In this document: positions 1 to 7,157 of the stretch, in pieces | How the letters are laid out: each line of letters opens with the position of its first letter | Position numbering within the stretch: the first letter of the stretch is position 1 | DNA from: a bacterium CG_4_9_14_3_um_filter_65_15 | GTDB taxonomy: Bacteria; Krumholzibacteriota; Krumholzibacteriia; LZORAL124-64-63 | Length of the DNA stretch: 64,000 bases | NCBI GenBank assembly: GCA_002790835.1 | Contig: PFVX01000090.1 | Coordinates: 45,543 to 109,542, forward strand | Reading direction: 5' to 3' | The notes under the pieces: model-generated | The model's input: the letters and a program-made list of their open reading frames with translations, nothing else | What the model was told of the DNA's origin: nothing | The model's database searches: none | Position numbers and translations under genes: made by a program

Positions 1-63
1 GGTCTTGATGATGACGGCGGTCTTGCCCACCGCCGGAGGTCCGCTGACGGTCACGAAACGCAT
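1..63 (-). CDS. P-loop NTPase, partial (N-terminus only)
   Basis: Only the first 21 codons lie inside the window; the gene runs off the left edge. The visible start, MRFVTVSG followed by the Walker A loop GPPAVGKT, marks a P-loop nucleotide-binding protein. The ATG comes 1 base after the stop of the preceding DUF1858/binding-protein gene, so the two are very likely co-translated and functionally linked. The pattern fits SIMIBI-type GTPases (CobW, HypB, UreG) but also other P-loop ATPases. The subfamily cannot be decided from 21 residues. Confidence 0.7.
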   Translation of the reverse strand, partial: MRFVTVSGPPAVGKTAVIIKT

Positions 64-64
64 C

Positions 65-1315
65 TTATTCGCCTGCCTTTTCGAACACCGCATTCACCCG
101 GGGAATCAAATCGCCCAGGTCGTGCTCGAGGATGAAGTCCCAACCCAGCCACAGGAATGGAGCGGGGTCCGGCACCCGGTTTTCCACCTCCGGATGGCAG
201 CTGGGAAACAGTCCGCGGTGGGCCAGGATCTCCCCCGCGGCGCGGGATGCGAAGAATTCGGCCACCTTGCGGGCCGCAGGCTCCGCCTCCGTCTTCGTCA
301 GCATGAAGATGGGGCTGACGATGGCGCCTTCGGCCGGCCAGACGATCTCGGCGTCGGGATTGAATCCCGCCATGCGGCTGAAGAAGTACGGGATCACCGA
401 CACGGTGGGGCCCTCGCCCGTGCGGGGCGCGAAACGGCCGGCGACCTGGCTGGGATGCATGCCCTGTTGCAGGTTGCGGGACAGGGCGGCGACCCCCTCG
501 TCACCGAAGAGCTTCCAGATCGTCAGCAGGATGCCGTTGAACAGATCGAAATCGCCCACCGGCAGGGCCAGGCGGCCGGTGAACCGCTCATCCAGCAGTT
601 CGGCCCACGACCGGGGCCCCTCTTCTCCCTCCGCGAGCCGGGTGCGGTCGACCAAAAAGACCGCCGGCACCACCGCCAGCATGGTGTAGTGGCCGTGGGG
701 ATCTTCCAGGTCATAGTCGGCGAACAACGGGTTGCGCCCGGTCCAGGACCGGTCGCTGAATACACCCTTGTCGCGGAAACGGGCCATGTTGCGGCGGTCG
801 AAAAACGCCTCGAACCCGGCGGACAGGAAGATGTCGGGCAGATCCTCGACGCCGTGAATGGATTGCATGGCCCGATCGAGCACATCGGCCCCCACCGAGG
901 CCGCAGCCAGATTCACCGCGACGGTCCGGCCTGTCTCGGCGGTGACTTTCCGGCACACCGCGTCGCAGGCCTCGAGCAGGGGGATGCGCACCGGGCACGG
1001 CAGCAGGCCCGCCACCCGGACATGGCCGTCGGTCGGAAAGATTCCCTCCTGGTCGGCCATCTCCAGGGTCAAGTCGGGGGCGGTGGCCGCCTGGGTCACC
1101 GCATCCTGCAGCAGGGCGATCAACGCCGTCGGGTCCTTGCCCTTCATCCGGGCAGCCTGGTCCAGGGTCACCATCTTGCCGTGGGTGGTTCGCTTGGCGG
1201 GGTCCCCCACGTGTTCGAAGCCGTTGGCCACCAGCGCGGCGATCGTGGCGGGATATCGTTCGGTGACTTCGAACAGGGTCATTGAGGGGTTGATGCCGAG
1301 ATCGGACGCGCTCAT
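65..1315 (-). CDS. DUF1858 domain plus periplasmic-binding-fold protein, apparently cytoplasmic
   Basis: A 416-residue protein. Residues 1-75 look like a DUF1858 domain (start MSASDLGINPSMTLFEV; later LVANGFEHVGD and the basic patch AKRTTHGKMVTLDQAA). The rest, from about residue 95, resembles a class-II extracellular solute-binding protein of the iron/spermidine type. It includes SWAELLDERFTGRLALP and a C-terminal segment where residues near an IFMLTKTEAEPAARKVAEF helix close the fold. There is no signal peptide or lipobox; DUF1858 occupies the N-terminus, so the binding fold would sit in the cytoplasm. A P-loop protein follows after 1 base. A palindrome lies just upstream of the start. The ligand is unknown; metal or anion handling with the NTPase is only an inference. 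Confidence 0.8.
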   Translation of the reverse strand: MSASDLGINPSMTLFEVTERYPATIAALVANGFEHVGDPAKRTTHGKMVTLDQAARMKGKDPTALIALLQDAVTQAATAPDLTLEMADQEGIFPTDGHVRVAGLLPCPVRIPLLEACDAVCRKVTAETGRTVAVNLAAASVGADVLDRAMQSIHGVEDLPDIFLSAGFEAFFDRRNMARFRDKGVFSDRSWTGRNPLFADYDLEDPHGHYTMLAVVPAVFLVDRTRLAEGEEGPRSWAELLDERFTGRLALPVGDFDLFNGILLTIWKLFGDEGVAALSRNLQQGMHPSQVAGRFAPRTGEGPTVSVIPYFFSRMAGFNPDAEIVWPAEGAIVSPIFMLTKTEAEPAARKVAEFFASRAAGEILAHRGLFPSCHPEVENRVPDPAPFLWLGWDFILEHDLGDLIPRVNAVFEKAGE

Positions 1316-1340
1316 TCCGGCTCCTTTGCCAAACTTCCGG

Positions 1341-1366
1341 TTAATAGGATGTTTTTATCCAATTAA
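1341..1366 (-). promoter_or_regulatory. Palindrome upstream of the DUF1858 gene, candidate operator
   Basis: Inverted repeat TTAATAGGAT - GTTTTT - ATCCAATTAA with one mismatch between the 10-base arms. It lies 26 bases before the ATG of the DUF1858/binding-protein gene, in the only AT-rich patch of this intergenic gap. The position and symmetry suit a dimeric repressor or activator site. No regulator is encoded next to it, and no T-run makes a convincing terminator for either strand. Confidence 0.4.
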
Positions 1367-1411
1367 GGGTTTTGTCCGAGGATGGCAAGCGAAATGCGGC
1401 GGGAGGCCATC

Positions 1412-2344
1412 TCAACGAATGACCCAACAGCGGACGTCCTGAGCCTCCAGAAACGCTTCCGCCTGCGCGCCTTTTAGCATGGCCAGGGTGGCGAGCAGAC
1501 CCGCTTCGGTGCAGGAATCGGCCAAAGCGGTGACCGAACGGGGAGCCTTCAGAACCGGCCAACCCGTGCGGGGATTCAGGATGTGGGGATAGCGGACACC
1601 ACCGCGTTGCAGGAACCGCCGGGCATCTCCACTGGTGGCCAGACCGCCTTCCTGAAGGACCAGTTGCAGGGCGGGCACCTCCTCCAGGCCGGGGCGCTCC
1701 ACCCCGATCCGCCAGGGCGCCCCGTCGCGACGGGGCAGCCGGGCTCTGAGGTCGCCCCCGAAGTTGACCAGCGCCGCAACCGGTCCGCTGCGCAGGGGCG
1801 AAACCGCCGCCGGTGCGGTCAGCAACCCCGCGACCCGATCCACGGCGTATTCCTTGCCAATGCCCCCCAGATCGATCTCCATGCCCGCGGGCAGCCGCAA
1901 CTCGGGCCGACGCCACGTGAGCTTGTCCCAGCCCACCAGGGGCAACAGGGTCTTGACCCGGCCCCGGGTCGGGATGCGGTCGCTGCCGTCGAAGATCCAC
2001 GCGTGGCGCAGGATCCCGCTGGTGATATCGAAACGCCCGTTGCTCAGCGCGAAGCAACGGGCGGCGAAATCCAGTAGGTCGGCCGTTTCGTCATCCACGG
2101 TGACCGGTTCGCCGATCGCGGTGTTGATGCGATGCACGATGTTGTCTTCGCGGTAGCGGCTGAACTTGGCCTCGATGCGGTGGGCTTCCCGGACGGCGAG
2201 GCGGGCCATGTGCTCGGCGACCAGCCTCCCGTCCGGGTCGTCATCCAGATCCAACAGCACCTCGCACGGGCTGGCCATGGCCTGGAAGCGGATCTGCCAG
2301 TGGTCGCCGCGGTTGAGCAGCCGGAATTCACCCACTCCTGCCAT
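1412..2344 (-). CDS. apbE: FAD:protein FMN transferase (ApbE family)
   Basis: About 310 residues. ApbE enzymes covalently attach FMN from FAD to a Ser/Thr of extracytoplasmic proteins. Family landmarks are present: FDITSGIL (usual FDPTVGPL), GKEYAVDRVAGLL (usual KGYAVDR), LVNFGGDLRA, HILNPRTGWPV, and SVTALADSCTEAGLLATLA, where the Asp/Thr-type metal-binding segment normally lies. The start MAGVGEF at 2344 overlaps the end of the DUF3570 gene by 17 bases; an earlier ATG at 2392 would overlap by 65 bases and adds an unlikely N-terminus. No clear signal peptide or lipobox is visible from either start, which is unusual for a periplasmic ApbE. It is the last gene of the TlpA-DUF4266-DUF3570 operon, so its substrate is probably encoded there. 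Confidence 0.92.
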   Translation of the reverse strand: MAGVGEFRLLNRGDHWQIRFQAMASPCEVLLDLDDDPDGRLVAEHMARLAVREAHRIEAKFSRYREDNIVHRINTAIGEPVTVDDETADLLDFAARCFALSNGRFDITSGILRHAWIFDGSDRIPTRGRVKTLLPLVGWDKLTWRRPELRLPAGMEIDLGGIGKEYAVDRVAGLLTAPAAVSPLRSGPVAALVNFGGDLRARLPRRDGAPWRIGVERPGLEEVPALQLVLQEGGLATSGDARRFLQRGGVRYPHILNPRTGWPVLKAPRSVTALADSCTEAGLLATLAMLKGAQAEAFLEAQDVRCWVIR

Positions 2345-3608
2345 CGACCCCCAGATCCAGGCTGTAGCCCACCTGGAGGATGATCGCGTCAACTGCGGGG
2401 AACAGGTCGTACCCTGCCAGATCCCCGAACGTCGTCGTGCCTGCTCCGCTGTTGGTCTGGCGAAAGTATTCGGCCCGCAGGGTCAGGTCGTGACCCGAGG
2501 CAAGGCGACGACCGTACTGCAGTCCCGCCGTCCAGCCTTTCATATCGGCCAGGCGGTAGTCGGCCGATGCCGTTTCCGGCAACGGCTCCCCGCTGACCAG
2601 GAAGCGGCGGTAGAAATCCGCCCGCGTCTGCCGGGTATATCGCACGTGGGGCTGCAGGTACCAGTCGGACCCCGCATGCCAGCGGTAGCGGAAATCCGCG
2701 GTGTGGGAAGCCACCCCCCAGTCGTCGGTGAAGTAGCGGTAGGAAAGATGGACGTCGTCGCCCCCGATGTGCCGGGCCAGCGTGGCGAAGACCATATCCT
2801 TGTTGCGGGCGTCCGGCCGGCTTTCGTAGAGGTAGTCCAGCGGCGAGCCCGTCACGTCGTCCACCAGGCTGAGCACCTTGTAGGGGTCGGTCTGGTAGCC
2901 GCGCACCCGGCTGTGGGTGAAGTTGACCGCAAAGATGGTCCTGCGGCTTAGGGCCTGGGTCAGACCGAAGGTCAGATCGAGGGTGTTCTTGGTGCCGTTG
3001 CCGTTCTGCCGCGGCTGGGCGATGTCCGGGGCCACCATGGCGGCGAAGGGAATCGGCCTGCCTCCGACGGGAGAGATGGAATCCCCGTAGTAGGAAGCCC
3101 GCAGCGCCAGCGTCGTGTTCTTGCGGTTGAAGTCCCGGGTCAGGGAGGTGTTGGCCCCCAGCGAGGTGTAGTCGTGCTCCCCGGAGAAATACACCCCGGC
3201 CCCCCACGCGGTCAGCCGATCGAAGGGAGTGGAGAGTCCGAGGTTCAAGGCGGCCCGCGTATCCTTGAATGTCGAATCCAGGGGCGTCTTCCCCGCCTCG
3301 GTCTGGTAGTTGCTCTCGCCCGAGGGGCTGGTGAAGGTCTGGATCCCGCCGGTCGGAACGGCCCCGTTGGCCGACGCCCCGGTCAGGGTGTCGAACACCA
3401 GGTGCCCGGTCAGGGTCTTGCCGTTCAACAGGGTATGGCTGGCGTCGACGATCCCCTCGAACGCGGTCACCCGGCCGGGTTCGGAGTACCCCAGGACGGC
3501 CGTCTGAACCTCGGTGGCCTGGGCACGCGCGCCCCCCACTCCGAGCAGACCGCAGGCCGCTGCCAGGGCCCCGCGCACCGCGCTCCCTGAGCTTCTAGTT
3601 GCAGCCAC
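2328..3608 (-). CDS. DUF3570 outer-membrane beta-barrel protein, candidate flavinylated protein
   Basis: About 426 residues from the GTG at 3608, which overlaps the DUF4266 stop by 14 bases and gives a clean signal peptide (ALAAACGLLGVGGARAQA). The body is built of alternating aromatic/polar strands typical of an outer-membrane barrel, ending in GYSLDLGVDGRSG. It matches my recollection of DUF3570, including the early segment FDTLTGASANGAVP. That segment contains DTLTGAS (positions 3372-3392), which fits the Dxx[ST]G[AS][ST] consensus modified by ApbE. An ApbE gene follows directly and overlaps. Flavinylation is inference. An upstream ATG at 3755 would place about 49 residues of frame-shifted DUF4266 sequence in front and was rejected. 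Confidence 0.82.
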   Translation of the reverse strand: MAATRSSGSAVRGALAAACGLLGVGGARAQATEVQTAVLGYSEPGRVTAFEGIVDASHTLLNGKTLTGHLVFDTLTGASANGAVPTGGIQTFTSPSGESNYQTEAGKTPLDSTFKDTRAALNLGLSTPFDRLTAWGAGVYFSGEHDYTSLGANTSLTRDFNRKNTTLALRASYYGDSISPVGGRPIPFAAMVAPDIAQPRQNGNGTKNTLDLTFGLTQALSRRTIFAVNFTHSRVRGYQTDPYKVLSLVDDVTGSPLDYLYESRPDARNKDMVFATLARHIGGDDVHLSYRYFTDDWGVASHTADFRYRWHAGSDWYLQPHVRYTRQTRADFYRRFLVSGEPLPETASADYRLADMKGWTAGLQYGRRLASGHDLTLRAEYFRQTNSGAGTTTFGDLAGYDLFPAVDAIILQVGYSLDLGVDGRSG

Positions 3609-3849
3609 AGCCGCCCCCTCCCGTTCCCAAACCGCCGGTGGAAGCTTCCTTGCTGAAATAGATGTGCTCGTCCAGGGCGGTGACCAGGGGATCGGGATCC
3701 ACCTGCATGCCGGGCGCGGCCAGGATGTCGCGCTCCCATGGTTTGACGCCCACACCGGCGCAACCGGGCAGCGTCAGCGCCGCCGTCAAACCCACCAGGA
3801 TCAGGGCCATCCAGGCCGCAGCCGTCCGTGTTTTTTGCAGGTGATTCAC
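3595..3849 (-). CDS. DUF4266 small lipoprotein with CGC tail
   Basis: 84 residues starting from a GTG that overlaps the TlpA-like gene's TGA. The N-terminus is a lipoprotein signal peptide ending in LTLPGCAG, so the mature protein would begin at that Cys and be membrane-anchored. The mature part contains the family hallmark VKPWERDILAAPGM, DPDPLVTALDEHIYFSKEA and the extreme C-terminus GGGGCGCN. The poly-Gly plus CGC end looks like an exposed metal- or thiol-redox site. It is sandwiched between a thioredoxin-like protein and the DUF3570 barrel with overlaps on both sides, so fixed co-expression is likely. The function is not established. Confidence 0.88.
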   Translation of the reverse strand: MNHLQKTRTAAAWMALILVGLTAALTLPGCAGVGVKPWERDILAAPGMQVDPDPLVTALDEHIYFSKEASTGGLGTGGGGCGCN

Positions 3850-4358
3850 TCGGAGGTTCCTTTCGCCAGGATCGACCGGATCTCGTCTTCCCGTTCCACA
3901 ACTCTCTGGAGGTTGAACCCAACATGGCTCGCCACCAGCTTGCCCTGGCGATCATAGATGAAGGAGCTCGGCATCCCCTCCAGGTCGTATAGGGCAGCCA
4001 GGTCACCCTCCGGATCGACCACCCGCGTCAGGTCGGGGCCCAGCTGCTGCAGCATCTTCAAGGCCTTGTGGGAATTCCGGTCCAGGTTGACCGGCACGAC
4101 GACCAGACCCTCCGAACCGTACTTGTGCTGCATCTTGACGAGCCAGGGCACGGATTCCTTGCAGGGACCGCACCACGAGGCCCAGAAGTCCAGCAGGACG
4201 ACCTGGCCGTGAAAATCCTCGATGTGAAAATCCTTGGCGGCCAGAATCGCCGACGGAGCCGGGGCGTCGCCGTCGGCGGCCACGGCCTGGCCCACGATTC
4301 CGGAAAAGCCCATGAGAATGGCCAGGACCAAGATAAACAGCCATTTATTGCGCCCCAA
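3846..4358 (-). CDS. TlpA/ResA-like membrane-anchored thioredoxin
   Basis: 170 residues beginning at a TTG with a GGAGG ribosome site 6 bases upstream. An N-terminal hydrophobic segment (LFILVLAILMGFSGIVGQAVA) serves as signal peptide or anchor. The thioredoxin fold follows, with active site WCGPC in FWASWCGPCKE and the cis-Pro region GMPSSFIYDRQGKLV. This type acts in the periplasm as a disulfide reductase. As first gene of a coupled operon, it would reduce Cys residues of its neighbours, most obviously the CGC tail of the DUF4266 lipoprotein (inference). Confidence 0.9.
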   Translation of the reverse strand: MGRNKWLFILVLAILMGFSGIVGQAVAADGDAPAPSAILAAKDFHIEDFHGQVVLLDFWASWCGPCKESVPWLVKMQHKYGSEGLVVVPVNLDRNSHKALKMLQQLGPDLTRVVDPEGDLAALYDLEGMPSSFIYDRQGKLVASHVGFNLQRVVEREDEIRSILAKGTSE

Positions 4359-4472
4359 AATGAGCCTCCAATCAGAGAAAAAACCTGCTGCATTTCAAAA
4401 ACGGGAGAATGATGCTCTCGAATAACTCGGGATTGAACGAAAAGTTCCTCGCAAAATCAGGGCCCGGAGGAA

Positions 4473-6029
4473 TCACGATAAAACAAAATGCGTGACCACC
4501 AGCCCCGCCCCCAGGGCCAGCCCGAACCAACCCACGATTTGATTCTCCACCTTCAACAGACTTCCGTCCAGACGCCAGCCCGTCCTCCACCAGGTGGGCA
4601 ACGCCACCAGAAGAAAGGAACTAACGATGGCCACAATGGTCAGGATCAGGTACGGGGTGCCGGCGAACGCCAGGTTGATCGCGATGGTCACCGGAAGGGT
4701 GGCCAGGAACGCCGTCCACACCAGGCGGCGGGACGGGTTGCGCAGGAAGACCGCCGCGGAGATCAACACCACGAATCCGTTCTTGATGAAGTAGCTCGCC
4801 TTCTTGAAGTAGGGATCCAGGGGAAAGGTCGGGTTCTCCAGCTTGATGTAGGTGAACACGAAGCCGAACAGGATTCCGACGACGAGCACCACCAGGATCG
4901 CCCGCCGGCCCATGGCCACCACCTGCTGTTCGCTGGCCTGGGGGTTGATGCGGCGCCGGTAGAAATCGATGGACCACAGGGTCGAGATGGAATTGAAGAT
5001 GGAATCGACGCTGCTCATCAGCGAGGCGAACAGGCCGCACAGGACCAGCCCGCGCACGCCGGGGGAAAGCAGCAGGTTCACGAGCTTGAGGTAGGCCTGG
5101 TCGGGGTCGTGGAGCTCGCCTTCCGGACCCAGGATCACCACCAGGGCGATCCCCGGCAATACCAGCATGGCGGCGGTGATGAACTTGAATACCCCGCCCA
5201 CCAGCAGGCCGACCTGCGCGTGGCGCAGGCTGCGGGCGGCCAGCGACCGCTGCAGAATCACCTGGTTGCACCCCCAGTACTGCAGGTTCAACAGCAGCAT
5301 GGCGACGATTCCCAGCCAGGGGAGCTGGGGATGGGAATTGGGCAGGTGCAGGTGCATCTTGTCCGGCGCCAAGGCGAACAGCGCCCCCATACCGCCGGCG
5401 CGGTGGACCGCCAGGAACGTCAGGGTCAACCCGCCTCCCAGCAACAGCACGAACTGCACGATGTCCGTGCGCACCACGGCGCCGAGCCCCCCGGACCAGG
5501 TGTAGAGGGCGGAAATCCCTCCCAGCAAAATGATCATCGCCACGATGCGCAGGGCGGGGCTCCCCCCCACCAGCGCCTGCAGGGGTTCGCCGTAGAGCAC
5601 CTCCAGGGCGTACCCGCCCCAGAACAGGGTGCCGCCCAGATAGAGCGTACCGTAGAGGAACATGGTGAGCAGGGAGTATGTCGTCGCCACCCTGGGCCCG
5701 AACTTCATCTCGAAGAACTGGCTGATGGTCACCACGCCGGCCCGCAGATAGAGGGGCACGAACACGAAGGCCGCCAGGAGCAGGCCGAACACCGCGTTCA
5801 GTTCGAAGTTGGCCTGGGCCAGGCCGTAGGCGTAGGCCGCGCCGATGACCGCGAGGAAATGGCCCGCGTGCAGGTTGGTGGCGATGGTCGAGGCGGCGAT
5901 GGAATACCAGGGCAGGTCGCGACCGCCGACGAAGTATTCGTCGATCCCGGCGGCCGGACTCAGGCGCGAGCGCAGGGCCACGACGAGTATCGCCGTGAAG
6001 TAGGCCAGGATGATCAGGATATCCAGCAT
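4473..6029 (-). CDS. Sodium:solute symporter (SSS/SLC5 family)
   Basis: 518 residues, almost entirely membrane helices, of the length normal for the family. The N-terminus (YFVGGRDLPWYSIAASTIAT) is the typical SSS start, and the core segment GLFASLMSSVDSIFNSISTLWSIDFYRR matches the Na+-site helix of sugar/vitamin symporters of the SGLT type. It would import a small organic solute together with Na+ across the inner membrane. The substrate cannot be read from sequence, but the many secreted glycan hydrolases nearby make a sugar plausible. It is transcribed alone, 114 bases upstream of the thioredoxin gene on the same strand. Confidence 0.92.
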   Translation of the reverse strand: MLDILIILAYFTAILVVALRSRLSPAAGIDEYFVGGRDLPWYSIAASTIATNLHAGHFLAVIGAAYAYGLAQANFELNAVFGLLLAAFVFVPLYLRAGVVTISQFFEMKFGPRVATTYSLLTMFLYGTLYLGGTLFWGGYALEVLYGEPLQALVGGSPALRIVAMIILLGGISALYTWSGGLGAVVRTDIVQFVLLLGGGLTLTFLAVHRAGGMGALFALAPDKMHLHLPNSHPQLPWLGIVAMLLLNLQYWGCNQVILQRSLAARSLRHAQVGLLVGGVFKFITAAMLVLPGIALVVILGPEGELHDPDQAYLKLVNLLLSPGVRGLVLCGLFASLMSSVDSIFNSISTLWSIDFYRRRINPQASEQQVVAMGRRAILVVLVVGILFGFVFTYIKLENPTFPLDPYFKKASYFIKNGFVVLISAAVFLRNPSRRLVWTAFLATLPVTIAINLAFAGTPYLILTIVAIVSSFLLVALPTWWRTGWRLDGSLLKVENQIVGWFGLALGAGLVVTHFVLS

Positions 6030-6080
6030 ATCCGGGTTAGCCCGGATTTTTCATGAAGGTCCGGAGCGAGGAGGAGGAAA

Positions 6081-6180
6081 ATGCCTCGCCCATCAAGTGC
6101 TCGCAAGGATTTGCAAGGGATGCGTACCCGGTGCGGCACGTTGACCGAGCAAAACCGAGAACGCTTGATGGGCAAGGCAT
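6081..6180. repeat. Nested inverted-repeat element (REP/MITE-like or structured RNA)
   Basis: Arms 6081-6097 (ATGCCTCGCCCATCAAG) and 6164-6180 (CTTGATGGGCAAGGCAT) pair over 17 bases with one mismatch. GGAGG (6073-6077) and CCTCC (6186-6190) extend the stem outward. Inside, TGCTCG (6098-6103) pairs with CGAGCA (6146-6151). Smaller hairpins include GCAA..TTGC at 6103-6114 and GGG..CCC around a short loop. The result is a cloverleaf-like fold between a symporter and an ABC operon, on neither gene's coding strand. It could be a REP-family repeat, a MITE or a structured RNA; it appears once in this window. Confidence 0.6.
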
Positions 6181-6218
6181 TTGACCCTCCGCAGCAGGAC
6201 CCTCATGAGCGATGCGGG

Positions 6219-7142
6219 CTAGGGTTGGAATTCGATCTCCCCCATGCTCGCACGCTTGCTGATGTGCAGCACGGGCAGGGGGCTTTCACGGTCGGGCGCC
6301 GCGATGGTCGGAGTGGCCGAAGCCGCGCCGTCCACCTCGATGTCCTGCGGCAGGGTCACCGACATGCCGCCCATGCGGATGGCGAATCCGGCCCGGCAAT
6401 CATTGCGCCATGCCCCGCGCAGATCGATATCGCCTCCGCCCATGCGCCAATCGACATCAAGGTTCCGGGGACTGGCGTTGCCGATCCGCAGGACTTCCAG
6501 TCCGCCCATGGAACCGCTGAGCACCATGGAGTCCATGGGCTCCCGCAGGGGTTCGCTGAAGGCCAGGGAAAACCCGCCCTTGTTGCAGTGCAGGTCGGCC
6601 GAGGTGAGCCACAGGCCGCCCAGTTCCATCTCCGCGCCGCCCATGGCCACATCCGCAACCAGGGCCAGCGGCACGTCACCGGGCAGGGCGATTTCGATCT
6701 GGGGCTGGTTGTCGTGCATGAACATGCCCCGGAACAGGGCCTGCATTCCGTTCATGTGACGATGGAATTCGATGCTGTAGACCCAGGTGGAATCGGGCTC
6801 GACGCTGAACTTCTCCGCGATGGTGTAGGCCTCGGCGTCGAACCGGGCCCGCGCAGAGAGGCCCACGCCCTCGGCGGCGGGTGTGACGGTGAATCCCCCG
6901 TGGGACATCTTCAGGACCACCTTGCCCGGATGGCCTTGCCAGGCGAAACCGGCCGGCACGATGGTCGTATCGGCCATGGCCTCTGCCGCCGGCGCGGCCG
7001 CCATACGGCGGTCCTGCATGTCCCGGTGACGCGAACTGGACCAGCCGACCATGACCAGGGTCCCGCTGATCACGAATCCCACCACCATGATGCCGAGGCA
7101 CCCCATGCAGCCGGTCTTGAAACAGCCCCGCTTTTCACTCAT
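6219..7142 (-). CDS. Membrane-anchored beta-rich protein of unknown function, ABC operon
   Basis: 307 residues. A short Cys-rich cytoplasmic start (GCFKTGCMGCLG) leads into one transmembrane helix (IMVVGFVISGTLVMVGW). The remainder is an extracytoplasmic domain of short repetitive strands with many Gly/Met, e.g. VAMGGAEMELGGLWLTSADL and MGGGDIDLRGAW. This periodic pattern resembles the toast-rack/DUF4097-like parallel beta folds seen in envelope-stress proteins, but I recognise no specific family. It lies 15 bases after the second ABC-2 permease on the same strand, so it is probably the last gene of the exporter operon. Confidence 0.75.
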   Translation of the reverse strand: MSEKRGCFKTGCMGCLGIMVVGFVISGTLVMVGWSSSRHRDMQDRRMAAAPAAEAMADTTIVPAGFAWQGHPGKVVLKMSHGGFTVTPAAEGVGLSARARFDAEAYTIAEKFSVEPDSTWVYSIEFHRHMNGMQALFRGMFMHDNQPQIEIALPGDVPLALVADVAMGGAEMELGGLWLTSADLHCNKGGFSLAFSEPLREPMDSMVLSGSMGGLEVLRIGNASPRNLDVDWRMGGGDIDLRGAWRNDCRAGFAIRMGGMSVTLPQDIEVDGAASATPTIAAPDRESPLPVLHISKRASMGEIEFQP

Positions 7143-7157
7143 CGACGTTCTCTTTCA

